64,000 nucleotides of DNA, taken from NCBI RefSeq assembly GCF_003977755.1, contig NZ_RQWN01000006.1, forward strand, positions 62,001-126,000, written 5' to 3'. Shown here in pieces: positions 27,856-36,871 of this stretch; position 1 is the stretch's first letter; the number at the start of each line of letters is the position of its first letter. A program made the position numbers and the translations under genes. The stretch is from Haloterrigena salifodinae. Lineage in GTDB: Archaea; Halobacteriota; Halobacteria; Halobacteriales; Natrialbaceae. The notes below the pieces were generated by a model. That model searched no databases. It worked only from the letters and a program-made list of their open reading frames with translations, and had not been told where the DNA came from.

Positions 27856-29175
27856 TCAGTTCAGGTTGGGTAGATACTCGGCGTTCGCTGCCAGCAGGTC
27901 GTCGACCATCTCGTCGATCGTCTCGAGATCGAGCGCGGCCGCCGTGAGCGGATCGAGCTTCACGGCCTGGCGCAGCGCGGTCTCGTCTCGCTCGAGTATC
28001 GCGGTCACCGTGCGTTCCTGAACGGCGATGTTCGTCCGATTCAACGCCGCGAGCTGCGGCGGCAGGTTTCCGACGGAGCAGGGGTGAACCCCTCGCCCGT
28101 CGACCAGACACGGTACCTCGACGCACGACTCGTCCGGAAGGTTCTCGATGGCGCCGGTGTCGTTCCGGAGGTTGATGTTCATGCGCCGCTCCTCGTCGGT
28201 CTCGATCGAGTGGACGATTCGCGAGCCGTACTCCGGGGAGCGCTCGAGCGCGACGTCGTCTTCAGTGACCTCGAACTCGCCCTCGAGATCCGGCTGGTAG
28301 GAGCGCCAGTGTTCCAGATACCGTCCCGTTGGCATCCACTCGACCGTGTAGTGGCCGAACGCCTCTTCGGGAGTCAACTCGTCGATGACGTCCTGGTCCG
28401 TCCGGAAGTACGGGAGGTACTCGCTCAGGTGGTGGCTCGATTCCGTGATGAACGCCCCGAAGTGGTCCATTACGTCGAATCGGACCGGATCCTGCGCGTA
28501 GATGTCGGGATCGTCCGCTGCGTCTCGAAGCGCCGGGTAACAGTCTTCCCCCTCATGTTCTAACTCGAGGTACCACGCCATGTGGTTGATGCCGGCCACC
28601 CAGTGTTGGAGCTCCTCGCTCGGGACGTCGAGATACCGGCCGATAGCCGCGGTCGTGTGCTGGACGCTGTGACAGAGGCCGACCATGTCGACGTCCGTCG
28701 CTTCGTCGACCGCCCAGCAGAGGATCGCCATCGGGTTCGTGTAGTTCAACAAGAGCGCGTCGGGACAGAGTTCCTCCATGTCCCGGGCGATATCGATCAC
28801 CGTCGGAGCGGTTCGCAGCGCACGGAAGATGCCGCCGGGACCGAGCGTGTCGCCGACGGCCTGCTTGACCCCGTACTCCTCGGGAATCCGGATCTCGTTC
28901 TCGAACGGTTCTTCGCCGCCGACGTTGATCATGTTGAAGACGTAGTCGGCGCCCTCAAGGGCGTCGCGCCGATCGGTCGTCGCGCGGATCTCCCCGGGGA
29001 GATCGTGGTGATCGACGATCGCCTCCCCGATCTCGGCGGTCCGCGCTACCCGATTCGGATCGATATCCATCAGCGTGATCGTGCTGTCTTGCAGCCGCTC
29101 GAACGAGAAGAGATCCGTCAGCAGGTTCTTCGCGAATACGACACTCCCGGCGCCGACGAAGGTTATGTTCGGCAT
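27856..29175 (-). CDS. GH4 NAD-dependent alpha-galactosidase-like hydrolase
   Basis: Predicted GH4 enzyme of 439 residues. These hydrolases use NAD, a divalent metal and a redox elimination mechanism. It shows the Rossmann loop VGAGSVVFAK, the NYTNPMA segment, the metal-binding CHS motif (GLCHSVQ) that marks the MelA-like alpha-galactosidase subgroup, and GINHMAW. No signal peptide, so it acts in the cytosol. It lies 104 bases after the second xacE-like gene on the same strand, probably in one operon. Activity on other alpha-glycosides such as alpha-galacturonides is possible. Confidence 0.78.
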   Translation of the reverse strand: MPNITFVGAGSVVFAKNLLTDLFSFERLQDSTITLMDIDPNRVARTAEIGEAIVDHHDLPGEIRATTDRRDALEGADYVFNMINVGGEEPFENEIRIPEEYGVKQAVGDTLGPGGIFRALRTAPTVIDIARDMEELCPDALLLNYTNPMAILCWAVDEATDVDMVGLCHSVQHTTAAIGRYLDVPSEELQHWVAGINHMAWYLELEHEGEDCYPALRDAADDPDIYAQDPVRFDVMDHFGAFITESSHHLSEYLPYFRTDQDVIDELTPEEAFGHYTVEWMPTGRYLEHWRSYQPDLEGEFEVTEDDVALERSPEYGSRIVHSIETDEERRMNINLRNDTGAIENLPDESCVEVPCLVDGRGVHPCSVGNLPPQLAALNRTNIAVQERTVTAILERDETALRQAVKLDPLTAAALDLETIDEMVDDLLAANAEYLPNLN

Positions 29176-29279
29176 GATCCAAAACGGTGTTCAGTAGCTT
29201 CAGTCTCGGGTATCCGCGCGCGACACCAGTTTCGTTCAGGTTTCGTCGAATCGTTCCGTACGCGCGTCCTCGGCGTGAC

Positions 29280-30146
29280 TCACACTTCGACGACGGTGTT
29301 GACGAGTTCGCCGATCCGATCGATTTCGATGCGCACCTCGTCGTCCGGTCGGAGTGTGAACCCTTCGTCCGGGACGAGCGACGTTCCCGTGAGGAGCACG
29401 CCGTTCTGCGGAACGGAGTTGTGATCGCACCAGTACTCGACGAGTTCCTCGCAGGAGCGGTCCATCTCGCCGGTCGAGGTTTCGCCCTCGTAGAGCGTCT
29501 CCCCGTCGCGGCTGATCTCCATCGTCATCGTCAGCTCGTGGGGGTCGCCGACGCTCTCGGCCGACGCGATGCAGGGCCCGAGCGAACAGCACTTGTCGTA
29601 CACCTTCGCCTGCGGGAGGTAGAGCGGGTTCTCGCCCTCGATCGATCGGCTGCTCATGTCGTTGCCGACCGTGTAGCCGACGATCTCGCCGTCGTAGAGG
29701 ACGATCCCCAGCTCCGGCTCCGGGACGTCCCACGCCGAGTCCGCGCGGATGCCGACCGACTCATCGGGTCCGACGGTTCGGCTCGGCGTGGCCTTGAAGA
29801 AGATCTCCGGCCGCTCGGCCTCGTAGACCTGCACGTACATCTCCGGCATGCCGCTTTCGGCCTCGCGAGCTTCCTCGCTGATCTCGTAGGTGACGCCGGC
29901 CGCCCAGACTTCGTCGGGAACGATCGGCAGCGCGCTGTCGGCTAAGGCCTCGCGGTCGACCGTCGGCGCGGTCTCCGCGAGCGTTTCCGCGAGCTTGTCT
30001 ACTCTCGTGTCGGCGACGTTTGCCGCCGCGGCGAGCTCGGTGAATCCGTTGAGACGAGGTTTAACCGCCGTCAAATCGTAGGCAGCGTCTCCATCGTCGG
30101 CAATCAATCTATACCCGTCTCCATCGGGAAGGCGATGATACCGCAT
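29280..30146 (-). CDS. xacE: 2-keto-3-deoxypentonate dehydratase-like FAH-family protein (XacE paralogue 2)
   Basis: Predicted FAH-fold enzyme of 288 residues, a close paralogue of the protein at 161. It shares EVWAAGVTYEISEEAREAES-type sequence, the PEPELG metal site, GNDMSSRSIEGENPLYLP and CCSLGPC. It should dehydrate 2-keto-3-deoxypentonate to 2-oxoglutarate semialdehyde. The next step, an aldehyde dehydrogenase, is encoded divergently from the same 110-base promoter region, which makes this copy the stronger XacE candidate. A TATA-like TTTATTATC about 28 bases upstream predicts leaderless mRNA. Confidence 0.85.
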   Translation of the reverse strand: MRYHRLPDGDGYRLIADDGDAAYDLTAVKPRLNGFTELAAAANVADTRVDKLAETLAETAPTVDREALADSALPIVPDEVWAAGVTYEISEEAREAESGMPEMYVQVYEAERPEIFFKATPSRTVGPDESVGIRADSAWDVPEPELGIVLYDGEIVGYTVGNDMSSRSIEGENPLYLPQAKVYDKCCSLGPCIASAESVGDPHELTMTMEISRDGETLYEGETSTGEMDRSCEELVEYWCDHNSVPQNGVLLTGTSLVPDEGFTLRPDDEVRIEIDRIGELVNTVVEV

Positions 30147-30256
30147 GAACAGTCAAAGTAGCTTCTTGATAATAAAACTCCCGTCCGTGGCAGATGTCGG
30201 GGCAGCCCTCGTCGAATCACAAAACGTTATCAGACCATAGTCCGAACTACGGGTGT
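30147..30256. promoter_or_regulatory. Divergent xacE / xacF promoter
   Basis: A 110-base region with outward TATA-like elements: TTTATTATC on the - strand (about 30170-30178) and ACGTTATCAG on the + strand (about 30223-30232), each about 27 bases from the start codon it serves. This supports the aldehyde dehydrogenase start at 30257 rather than 30194. No palindrome like that before xacA was seen. Confidence 0.5.
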
Positions 30257-31696
30257 ATGCCTGACGACCGCTTGAATTACATCGACGGCGAGTGGACCGA
30301 ATCGCACACCGGCGAAACGTTCGAAACGACCGACCCGGCGAGCCCGGAGGAAGTCGTCGCGACCTATCCCCAGTCCGACGCCGAGGACACGGAACAGGCC
30401 ATCGAGGCCGCCGACGCGGCGAGCGACGACTGGGGGACGACCCCCGGCCCCGAGCGCGGGCGAATCCTCACCGAGACCGGTTCGCTGCTCGCCGACCGAA
30501 AGGACGACCTCACCGAACTGCTCGTCCGCGAGGAGGGCAAGACCTGGAGCGAGGCTGGCGGCGAGGTACAGCGAGCGATCGACATCTTCCACTACTACGG
30601 CGCCAAAGCCAGCGACCTCGGCGGCACGGTCAAAAGCTCCAGCGCCCGCAACACGAACCTCTACACGAAGAACGAACCGCTCGGCGTCGCCGGGCTGATC
30701 ACGCCGTGGAACTACCCCATCGCCATTCCGGCCTGGAAGATCGCGCCCGCGCTGGCCGCGGGTAACACGATCGTCATCAAGCCGGCGACGCTGGCACCCG
30801 GCGTCGTCCACGAGATGGCGTCCGCCCTCGAGGAGGCCGGCCTCCCCGACGGCGTCATCAACGTCGTCACCGGCCCGGGCAGCACGGTCGGCGACGCGAT
30901 CGCCGGTCACTCCGCGGTCGACGCCGTCTCCTTTACCGGCAGCACGCAGGTTGGGAACGCCGTCTACGACACCGCGACCGAGGACGGCAAGCGCGTCCAG
31001 CTGGAGATGGGCGGCAAGAACCCCACCCTCGTCACCGACAGCGCGGACGTCGAGGAAGCGGCCGATATCGTCTCCGCGGGCGCGTTCGGCGTCACCGGGC
31101 AGGCGTGTACGGCCGCGTCCCGCGCTATCGTCGACGAGGAGATCTACGACGAGTTCGTCGAGGCAATCGTCGAGCGCGCCGAGGCGATCGACCACGGCCA
31201 CGGGCTGGACGACCCCGGCATGGGGCCCCACGTCAGCGAGTCCGAACTCGAGAGCACCCTCGAGTACGTCGACATCGCCGAAGACGAGGGCGCGACCCTC
31301 GAGTGCGGCGGGAACGAACTCGACCGCGAGGGCTACTTCGTCGAGCCCGCCGTCTTCTCCGACGTGGACAACGACATGCGCCTCGCACAGGAGGAGGTCT
31401 TCGGACCGGTCCTCGCAGTCATCCCGGTCAGCGACTTCGACGAGGGTATCGAGGTCACCAACGATGTCGACTTCGGCCTCTCGGCCAGCGTCGTCACGGA
31501 CGACCACACCGAGGCGAACCGCTTCGTCGAGGAGGTCGAGGCGGGCGTCGTGAAGATCAACGAGAAGACCACCGGCCTCGAGCTGCACGTCCCCTTCGGC
31601 GGCATGAAGGACTCCTCGAGCGAGACCTACCGCGAGCAGGGCGACGCCGGACTGGACTTCTACCAGATCAGCAAGACGGTCTACGACAACTACTAA
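30257..31696 (+). CDS. xacF: 2-oxoglutarate semialdehyde dehydrogenase-type aldehyde dehydrogenase (XacF type)
   Basis: Predicted NAD(P)-dependent aldehyde dehydrogenase of 479 residues. The catalytic Cys284 is in GQACTAASR and the general base Glu250 in LEMGGKNP; PWNYP and the GFTGSTQVG-like loop (SFTGSTQVG) bind cofactor. In the pentose pathway this enzyme makes 2-oxoglutarate, feeding the citric acid cycle. It is divergent from an XacE paralogue, an arrangement that supports this role. Other aldehydes are possible since the family is broad. Confidence 0.85.
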   Translation: MPDDRLNYIDGEWTESHTGETFETTDPASPEEVVATYPQSDAEDTEQAIEAADAASDDWGTTPGPERGRILTETGSLLADRKDDLTELLVREEGKTWSEAGGEVQRAIDIFHYYGAKASDLGGTVKSSSARNTNLYTKNEPLGVAGLITPWNYPIAIPAWKIAPALAAGNTIVIKPATLAPGVVHEMASALEEAGLPDGVINVVTGPGSTVGDAIAGHSAVDAVSFTGSTQVGNAVYDTATEDGKRVQLEMGGKNPTLVTDSADVEEAADIVSAGAFGVTGQACTAASRAIVDEEIYDEFVEAIVERAEAIDHGHGLDDPGMGPHVSESELESTLEYVDIAEDEGATLECGGNELDREGYFVEPAVFSDVDNDMRLAQEEVFGPVLAVIPVSDFDEGIEVTNDVDFGLSASVVTDDHTEANRFVEEVEAGVVKINEKTTGLELHVPFGGMKDSSSETYREQGDAGLDFYQISKTVYDNY

Positions 31697-32074
31697 CGGG
31701 GTTGGCGGGGCACGACGCCACGTCATCCGCGTGAACTGACTCCTGCCGTTCTCGTTTCGGAACGACGGAAGGGGCGATCGACTTCCGACGTCGGTCGCTC
31801 TTCGAATGCGATCGATTCATATTGAACTCGACTCGTAGCGCCGACTGAACAGGGTTCTGTCAATCACAAGGTGACACCGCGAGAACTCTACGCTGACCGC
31901 CGGCCGTTATTCGGCTCGCTTCGCCGACCCCTCAAGTACACTCCGATCCAGACGTTCACCTGAGACGCCGCGAGTACGCGCATCCGGCGCTCTACGAGTC
32001 GAACCAGACTCACGCTACGCGACTTATGTCACAGCGAATTGAATCTAAAACACACAAAAAAATAAAGAAGGACC
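31697..32074. other. Intergenic region before the GntP permease gene
   Basis: 378 bases with no supported gene. The last 45 bases before the ATG are A-rich (CTAAAACACAC and following) and carry AAGAAGGA as a ribosome-binding site; a possible TATA-like TTATGTC is near 32023. Nothing else recognisable. Confidence 0.5.
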
Positions 32075-33481
32075 ATGAGTGACGATACGGTGATGGTCAA
32101 CAATACAGTACTGCAACTTGGCGGTCAGGCACCGCTCGTCGCTGTCATAGCAGGGATTATAGCCATCCTCCTGCTACTCGTCGTCCTCGACCTCCCGGCG
32201 TTCGTTTCGCTCGTCGTCGCCGGGTTTACGGTCGGCCTCGTCGCGCCGGCGATCGCGTTCGCCGACGTGCCCGGAGAGTTCGCGGCGGCCTTTGGCGACA
32301 ACATGGCCGGCATCGGTATCCCCATCCTCATGGCGGCGATCATCGGGAAGGCGATGGTCGAAAGCGGCGCCGCGAACCGTATCGTTCGGGCGTTCACGAG
32401 CCTCTTCGGCGAGGACAACACGGAGATTTCGCTGTTCGGCAGCAGTTTCATCATGTCCGTCCCCGTGTTCTTCGACAACGTCTTCTACCTGCTCGCGCCG
32501 CTGGCGCGATCCGCTCGCGCACGCGACGGCAAGAACTACGCGCTGTACATCGTCGCCATGGGCGCCGCCGGCGTGGTCACGCACGGCTTCGTTCCGCCGA
32601 CTCCCGGACCACTGCTCGCCGTCGACCGGCTCGATGCTGACCTCGGAAGTACCATCCTGATCGGCGTCCTTGTCGGCTTTCCGACTGCGCTCATCTCGGG
32701 ACTGGGCTACGGCTACTGGATCAACCAGCGAATCGAAATCCCGCTCCGAGACACGATGGGAACGACGGTCGAAGAACTCGAGGAGCAAAACCAGATCGAG
32801 ACGCATCAGCTCCCCGGATTGCTCGAGTCACTGCTCCCGATTCTGCTCGCCGTCCTCCTCGTGACCGCGGACACGACGACGCAGACGGTCCTCGGAGAGG
32901 ACGCGTCGATAGGCGGTATTACGGGCTTCTTCGGAGACCCGAACCTCGCGCTCACGGTGGCCGCGCTCGCGGCGGCGTTTACGTACTACCGGATGAGCGA
33001 TCTCGACAGCGATGCGTTCTCTGACGAACTCACGGACGCGCTCAAGAGCGGCGGTAACATCGCCGCCATCACCGCCGCCGGCGGCGCCTTCGGCGCGATG
33101 CTCCAGGCGGCCGGCGCCGGCGAGTACATCGCGAACGGGCTGGAGGGAGTCGGTTTCGGACTGATCGTGACGGCGTGGGTGATCGCCGCGGGCGTCCGCC
33201 TCGTTCAGGGATCGGCGACGGTCGCGATCGTCACGACCGCCGGTATCATGGCTCCGTTAGCGAGCGGACTCGACGTTAACACCGCGTACCTCGTCATGTC
33301 CATCGGTGCGGGGGCGTCGTTCTGTTCGTGGTACAACGACAGCGGCTTCTGGATCGTCAAGGAAATCGGCGGCCTCACGCAAGCCGAGACGCTGAAGACG
33401 TGGACCGTCGCGACCACCCTCATCGGGATCGTCGGCCTACTGAGCACGCTCGTGTTCTCGACGATCCTCCCGCTGGCGTAA
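32075..33481 (+). CDS. gntP: GntP-family sugar-acid permease
   Basis: Predicted proton-coupled gluconate-type permease of 468 residues with about 12 hydrophobic segments. Family signatures are visible: SVPVFFDNVFYLLAPLA, the HGFVPPTPGPLLA loop, and the repeated VQGSATVA segment near the C-terminus. GntP carriers import aldonates such as gluconate or xylonate, which would enter the pathway at the XacD dehydratase encoded next on the opposite strand. A Shine-Dalgarno-like GAAGGA precedes the ATG. The actual substrate is not determined. Confidence 0.82.
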   Translation: MSDDTVMVNNTVLQLGGQAPLVAVIAGIIAILLLLVVLDLPAFVSLVVAGFTVGLVAPAIAFADVPGEFAAAFGDNMAGIGIPILMAAIIGKAMVESGAANRIVRAFTSLFGEDNTEISLFGSSFIMSVPVFFDNVFYLLAPLARSARARDGKNYALYIVAMGAAGVVTHGFVPPTPGPLLAVDRLDADLGSTILIGVLVGFPTALISGLGYGYWINQRIEIPLRDTMGTTVEELEEQNQIETHQLPGLLESLLPILLAVLLVTADTTTQTVLGEDASIGGITGFFGDPNLALTVAALAAAFTYYRMSDLDSDAFSDELTDALKSGGNIAAITAAGGAFGAMLQAAGAGEYIANGLEGVGFGLIVTAWVIAAGVRLVQGSATVAIVTTAGIMAPLASGLDVNTAYLVMSIGAGASFCSWYNDSGFWIVKEIGGLTQAETLKTWTVATTLIGIVGLLSTLVFSTILPLA

Positions 33482-33803
33482 GCACCGACTCGTTTTCGCC
33501 GTCTTTCGTCGTGCCGTCGTTGCCAATCGTGCGATCGACGTGACTAGCCGATCGCGTACCGAATCGACACAGCGAAGCGCGCTCGAGCAGTCGCTGGCGA
33601 ACGAGCAAGCGCCAGAAAACGTCAGAGACAGCGTAACGCCGCCGTCGACGGGAGTCGTCGATTCTCGACTTCCACCTCACTTCGTCCGCTCCCGCGTTCT
33701 CTCGGCCCACCGGATCGAAGCGTTGCGGACACGATGTTGCTATGGGACAGCGTGGGACAACGCTCGGAGAGTTCGACGACGGCTCACACCGCGTCAGCCA
33801 ACT

Positions 33804-33871
33804 GCTGAGTGAATCTCAGCGAGCTCGGCGAAGCTCACGCTTCGTCGAACAACGCAAATCAGAGATTTGCG
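33804..33871. terminator. Hairpin cluster downstream of xacD
   Basis: Just past the xacD stop on the - strand lie two perfect hairpins: CGCAAATC/GATTTGCG with a 3-base loop (33853-33871) and GCTGAG/CTCAGC with a 5-base loop (33804-33820). A 15-base copy of the xacD 3' end (ACGCTTCGTCGAACA, 33837-33851 and 33888-33902) lies between them. They could end transcription or be remnants of a tail duplication. The rest of 33482-33803 holds no supported gene. Confidence 0.4.
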
Positions 33872-33885
33872 AGCTTGACGTCGGC

Positions 33886-35115
33886 TTACGCTTCGTCGAA
33901 CATCTCGGCGCCGTCAGCCAGGTGCTCCTCGACGGCGTCGAGGTCGAGCGTGAGGCCGAGGCCCGGCTTCTCCGGCACTTCGGCGTAGCCGTTCTCGATG
34001 ATGTCCTCCTCGACGAGGTCCGACCACCAGCCGAGTTCGTAGGAGTGGTACTCGACGGCCAGCGAGTTCGGAATCGCCGCACCGACGTGGATGCTCGCCA
34101 TCGTCCCGATCGGCGAGGAGACGTTGTGCATCGCGACCGGCACGTAGTACATGTCCGCGAGGTCGGCGATCTTCCGCGTCTGACGCATACCGCCGACGCG
34201 AGGCACGTCAGGCGCGACGATGTCGACGGCCTGGTTCTCGAGGAGGCGACGGTTGCCGTGGTTGCGGTAGACGTTCTCGCCGACCGTGATCGGCGTCGAC
34301 GTCCGCTTGGTGACCTCCTCCTGCACGTCGTGGTTCTCTGGCGGGATTGGGTCTTCGAGCCACCAGACGTCGTACTCCTCCAAGCGCTCGGCGAGGCGGT
34401 GTGCGCTGCCGGCGCTGAACGACCAGTGACAGTCGAAGGCGACGTCGGCGCGGTCGCCGACGCGCTCGGTGACCTTCTCGACGATCTCGGCCTTGTGTTC
34501 GATCTCCGGGTTCCGAAGATGGCGGTTCGCGCGGTCCTTCTCGTGGCCCGAGGGAACGTCGAGGTCGAACTTCAGGGAGTCGTAGCCGAGATCCTCGACG
34601 ACGCGCTCGGCCTCGTCGGCGCAGGCGTCGGGGTCGGCTTCCTCCTCGGTGTGGCAGTCGCAGTACATCCGCATCTCGTCGCGGTACTTGCCACCGATGA
34701 GCTGGTAGGCCGGCACCTCGAGAATCTTCCCGGCGACGTCGTGCAGTGCGAGTTCGATCCCCGAAATCGCGGAGATCGCTTTCCCGGCGATCGATCCCTC
34801 ACCGGAGAGCTTCTGGACGAGGTGTTCGTAGAGGCGGTCGATATCGAGCGGGTTCTCTCCCTCGAGGAAGGGCGCCATGCGCTCGATGATCTCTCGGTCG
34901 CCGGCGCCCCAGTAGGATTCGCCGTTGCCGACGATGCCGGCGTCGGTGTACACGCGGACCAGCGTCCACGGGTAGTTCCCGTCGACGATGGTCGTCTGAA
35001 CGTCCGTGATCTCGACGTCGCGCGGCCCGCGGGAGTTGGTAATCTCCATCGTCTCCGAGGAGAGGTCTCGCATCGTGTACTCTGCGTTCGGATCGGATAG
35101 CTGTCTGTAATCCAT
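33886..35115 (-). CDS. xacD: Pentonate dehydratase of the enolase superfamily (XacD type)
   Basis: Predicted mandelate racemase/muconate lactonizing-type enzyme of 409 residues that dehydrates D-xylonate and L-arabinonate to 2-keto-3-deoxypentonate. The N-terminal capping domain is followed by the barrel with SLKFDLD, and three metal ligands at the ends of strands: Asp in VAFDCHW, Glu in WWLEDPIP and Glu in TVGENVYRN. A His follows near the C-terminus (AMHNVSSP). It lies 81 bases after the alcohol dehydrogenase gene on the same strand but has its own TATA-like TTTTAGTA, suggesting separate leaderless transcription. Confidence 0.83.
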   Translation of the reverse strand: MDYRQLSDPNAEYTMRDLSSETMEITNSRGPRDVEITDVQTTIVDGNYPWTLVRVYTDAGIVGNGESYWGAGDREIIERMAPFLEGENPLDIDRLYEHLVQKLSGEGSIAGKAISAISGIELALHDVAGKILEVPAYQLIGGKYRDEMRMYCDCHTEEEADPDACADEAERVVEDLGYDSLKFDLDVPSGHEKDRANRHLRNPEIEHKAEIVEKVTERVGDRADVAFDCHWSFSAGSAHRLAERLEEYDVWWLEDPIPPENHDVQEEVTKRTSTPITVGENVYRNHGNRRLLENQAVDIVAPDVPRVGGMRQTRKIADLADMYYVPVAMHNVSSPIGTMASIHVGAAIPNSLAVEYHSYELGWWSDLVEEDIIENGYAEVPEKPGLGLTLDLDAVEEHLADGAEMFDEA

Positions 35116-35150
35116 CTACAGTGGTAGATTACAACAGGCACTACTAAAAC
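35114..35150 (-). promoter_or_regulatory. xacD promoter with inverted repeat over the start codon
   Basis: ATCTAC (35114-35119) and GTAGAT (35124-35129) form a 6-base inverted repeat with a 4-base gap that covers the region of the expected transcription start and overlaps the ATG. A TATA-like TTTTAGTA (about 35143-35150, - strand) lies just upstream. A protein bound here would block initiation. Confidence 0.4.
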
Positions 35151-35196
35151 TTCCGTCTCAAGCGATCGCATCCGACGAAAAAATCCCGCGGGGTCC

Positions 35197-36240
35197 TCAG
35201 TCGCGCAGTACCGAGACGTCGAAGACCGGCTTACAGGTGCCGCCGCCGACGAACGTCTCGAAGGCTTCGTCGGCGTCCAATAGCGAGAACCGGTCGTCGA
35301 TGAACGTCTCGGCGTCGACGTCGCCAGTGTCGATCAGGCGCAGCGCGTTCTCGAAGTCCTCGTACTTCGACGCGTAGGAACACTGCAGGTCGATTTCCGA
35401 GCGGACGAGGGGCGAGTAGGGCATCGTCGTCTCGCCGGTCTGTCCGATGAGGACGATCTGGCCGCCCTTCCGGACCTCGTCGACGGCCGACGGTAGTCCC
35501 GACGGGTGGCCCGTCGTGTCGAAGACGACGTCGTAGCCGATGCCGTCGGTCAGTTCCTCGCGGGCAGCGTCGAGATCGTCCTCGGCGATGTTGAGCGTCT
35601 CGAAACCGAGCTCTTCGGCGAGCGGGAGGCGGTACTCGGCGTCCTGGCCGACGCCGCTGACGACGACCTCGCCGCCCTGTGCGCGGGCGACCTGGGCGGT
35701 GAGGAGCCCGATCGGGCCGGGCCCCTCGACGAGGACTCGCGTGCCGGCGCGTACACGAGAGTTTTGGATGACGGCGCGGGTAGCGATGCTGGTCGGTTCG
35801 ACCATCGCCGCGTGTTGCTGTTCGACGCCGTCGGGGACGGGGTGGAGCGCGTCCTCCGGGACGGCGATGTAGGGCTCGTAGGCGCCGTCGTGGTCCACGC
35901 CCGTGATGACCGAGTTCTGGCAGACGTTCGACTCGCCGATCTCGCACTGGTAGCAGTCGCCGCAGCCGCGGATGGGGCGCTCGACGACCCGGTCGCCGAC
36001 CGAGAACTTCGTCACGGCGTCGCCGACTTCGACGACGCGACCCGAGTACTCGTGACCGATGACGGTCGGCATGGTCATCCGCTCGAAGGCGGATTCAAAC
36101 TCGTAGATACCCGCGTCGCTGCCACAGAGACCCGCGTAATCGACTTCGATCAGCGCCTCGTCCGGTTTCGGTTCCGGACGGTTGCGCTCGATAAGTTCCA
36201 TGCCTCCTTGGCTGCGACTAGTCTTGGCTAATCCACGCAT
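35197..36240 (-). CDS. Zinc-dependent medium-chain alcohol/polyol dehydrogenase
   Basis: Predicted MDR-family dehydrogenase of 347 residues. Catalytic zinc ligands include Cys in GLCGSD, and His and Glu in IGHEYSG; the structural zinc loop has four cysteines (RGCGDCYQC and SNVC). The cofactor loop is EGPGPIGLL. It resembles sorbitol, idonate and threonine dehydrogenases. Being just upstream of XacD on the same strand, it may oxidise or reduce a sugar, sugar acid or polyol of the pathway. The TATA-like AATTATAAC lies about 30 bases before the start. Confidence 0.8.
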   Translation of the reverse strand: MRGLAKTSRSQGGMELIERNRPEPKPDEALIEVDYAGLCGSDAGIYEFESAFERMTMPTVIGHEYSGRVVEVGDAVTKFSVGDRVVERPIRGCGDCYQCEIGESNVCQNSVITGVDHDGAYEPYIAVPEDALHPVPDGVEQQHAAMVEPTSIATRAVIQNSRVRAGTRVLVEGPGPIGLLTAQVARAQGGEVVVSGVGQDAEYRLPLAEELGFETLNIAEDDLDAAREELTDGIGYDVVFDTTGHPSGLPSAVDEVRKGGQIVLIGQTGETTMPYSPLVRSEIDLQCSYASKYEDFENALRLIDTGDVDAETFIDDRFSLLDADEAFETFVGGGTCKPVFDVSVLRD

Positions 36241-36373
36241 GGTACCGAATCGTTCGCCCGCAGTTATAATTCTGTGGGGTTTGCCGACAGCCCGGCGCAG
36301 AGAACGTGACGAGTTCGGCCGAATCGAGATGTGCGCTCCCGATGACTAGCGGTTACGACAACCTCGTCTTGTG

Positions 36374-36625
36374 CTAACAGTCCTCTCTTTCGACGAGAAC
36401 GGCTCCGGATTCAGTGATACTAACCTGACAGCCTGAGTACGTGAATTGGCACTCCAGCGCTGACTCGTCCGTCGCGGCCGAATCGATAACGGCGTCGAGT
36501 GCCTCCGGATCGATCGTCTCGTACAAGGGCGGTAACTCGGTCACCGTACGGTCCGTGACTGCCGCAACACGCTGGATGACCTTCGTCGACACGGCGGTCT
36601 CTATCGATCGGGATGCATTGCTCAT
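36374..36625 (-). CDS. HalOD1 (halobacterial output domain 1) protein
   Basis: Small stand-alone protein of 83 residues. It matches the HalOD1 pattern: VAAVTDRTVTELPPLYETID, a central DPEALDAVID helix and the C-terminal FTYSGCQVSI strand. HalOD1 proteins occur in haloarchaea alone or fused to signalling domains and their function is unproven. It stands alone between the alcohol dehydrogenase and a divergent SDR gene. Confidence 0.75.
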   Translation of the reverse strand: MSNASRSIETAVSTKVIQRVAAVTDRTVTELPPLYETIDPEALDAVIDSAATDESALECQFTYSGCQVSITESGAVLVEREDC

Positions 36626-36871
36626 GTGTTGCTCAGGCTTGACGCTAGGGAGACGTAAAAGTATTTCTGGGAAAAGGGGAGAGGGTCCGTTCTTTTCCGG
36701 TCTTAGCCCGCTTATCTGAACGATTCCGTTCCCGTCCCCCCTCGGATACGAATCACCGACGGATGCGATCGACAGAGGCTGTCAATCGCAATTGACCGTC
36801 CCCCTCCGCGCTCACCGCCGGGCTCGCTCGAGAGGGTAAACATAATGAGGGCGCACGGTCTCGCTTGCCGT

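Noticed and set aside
36374-36625. HalOD1 protein as regulator of the xac genes
   Set aside because: The domain is widespread with no known DNA-binding function, and no shared promoter links it to the pathway genes.
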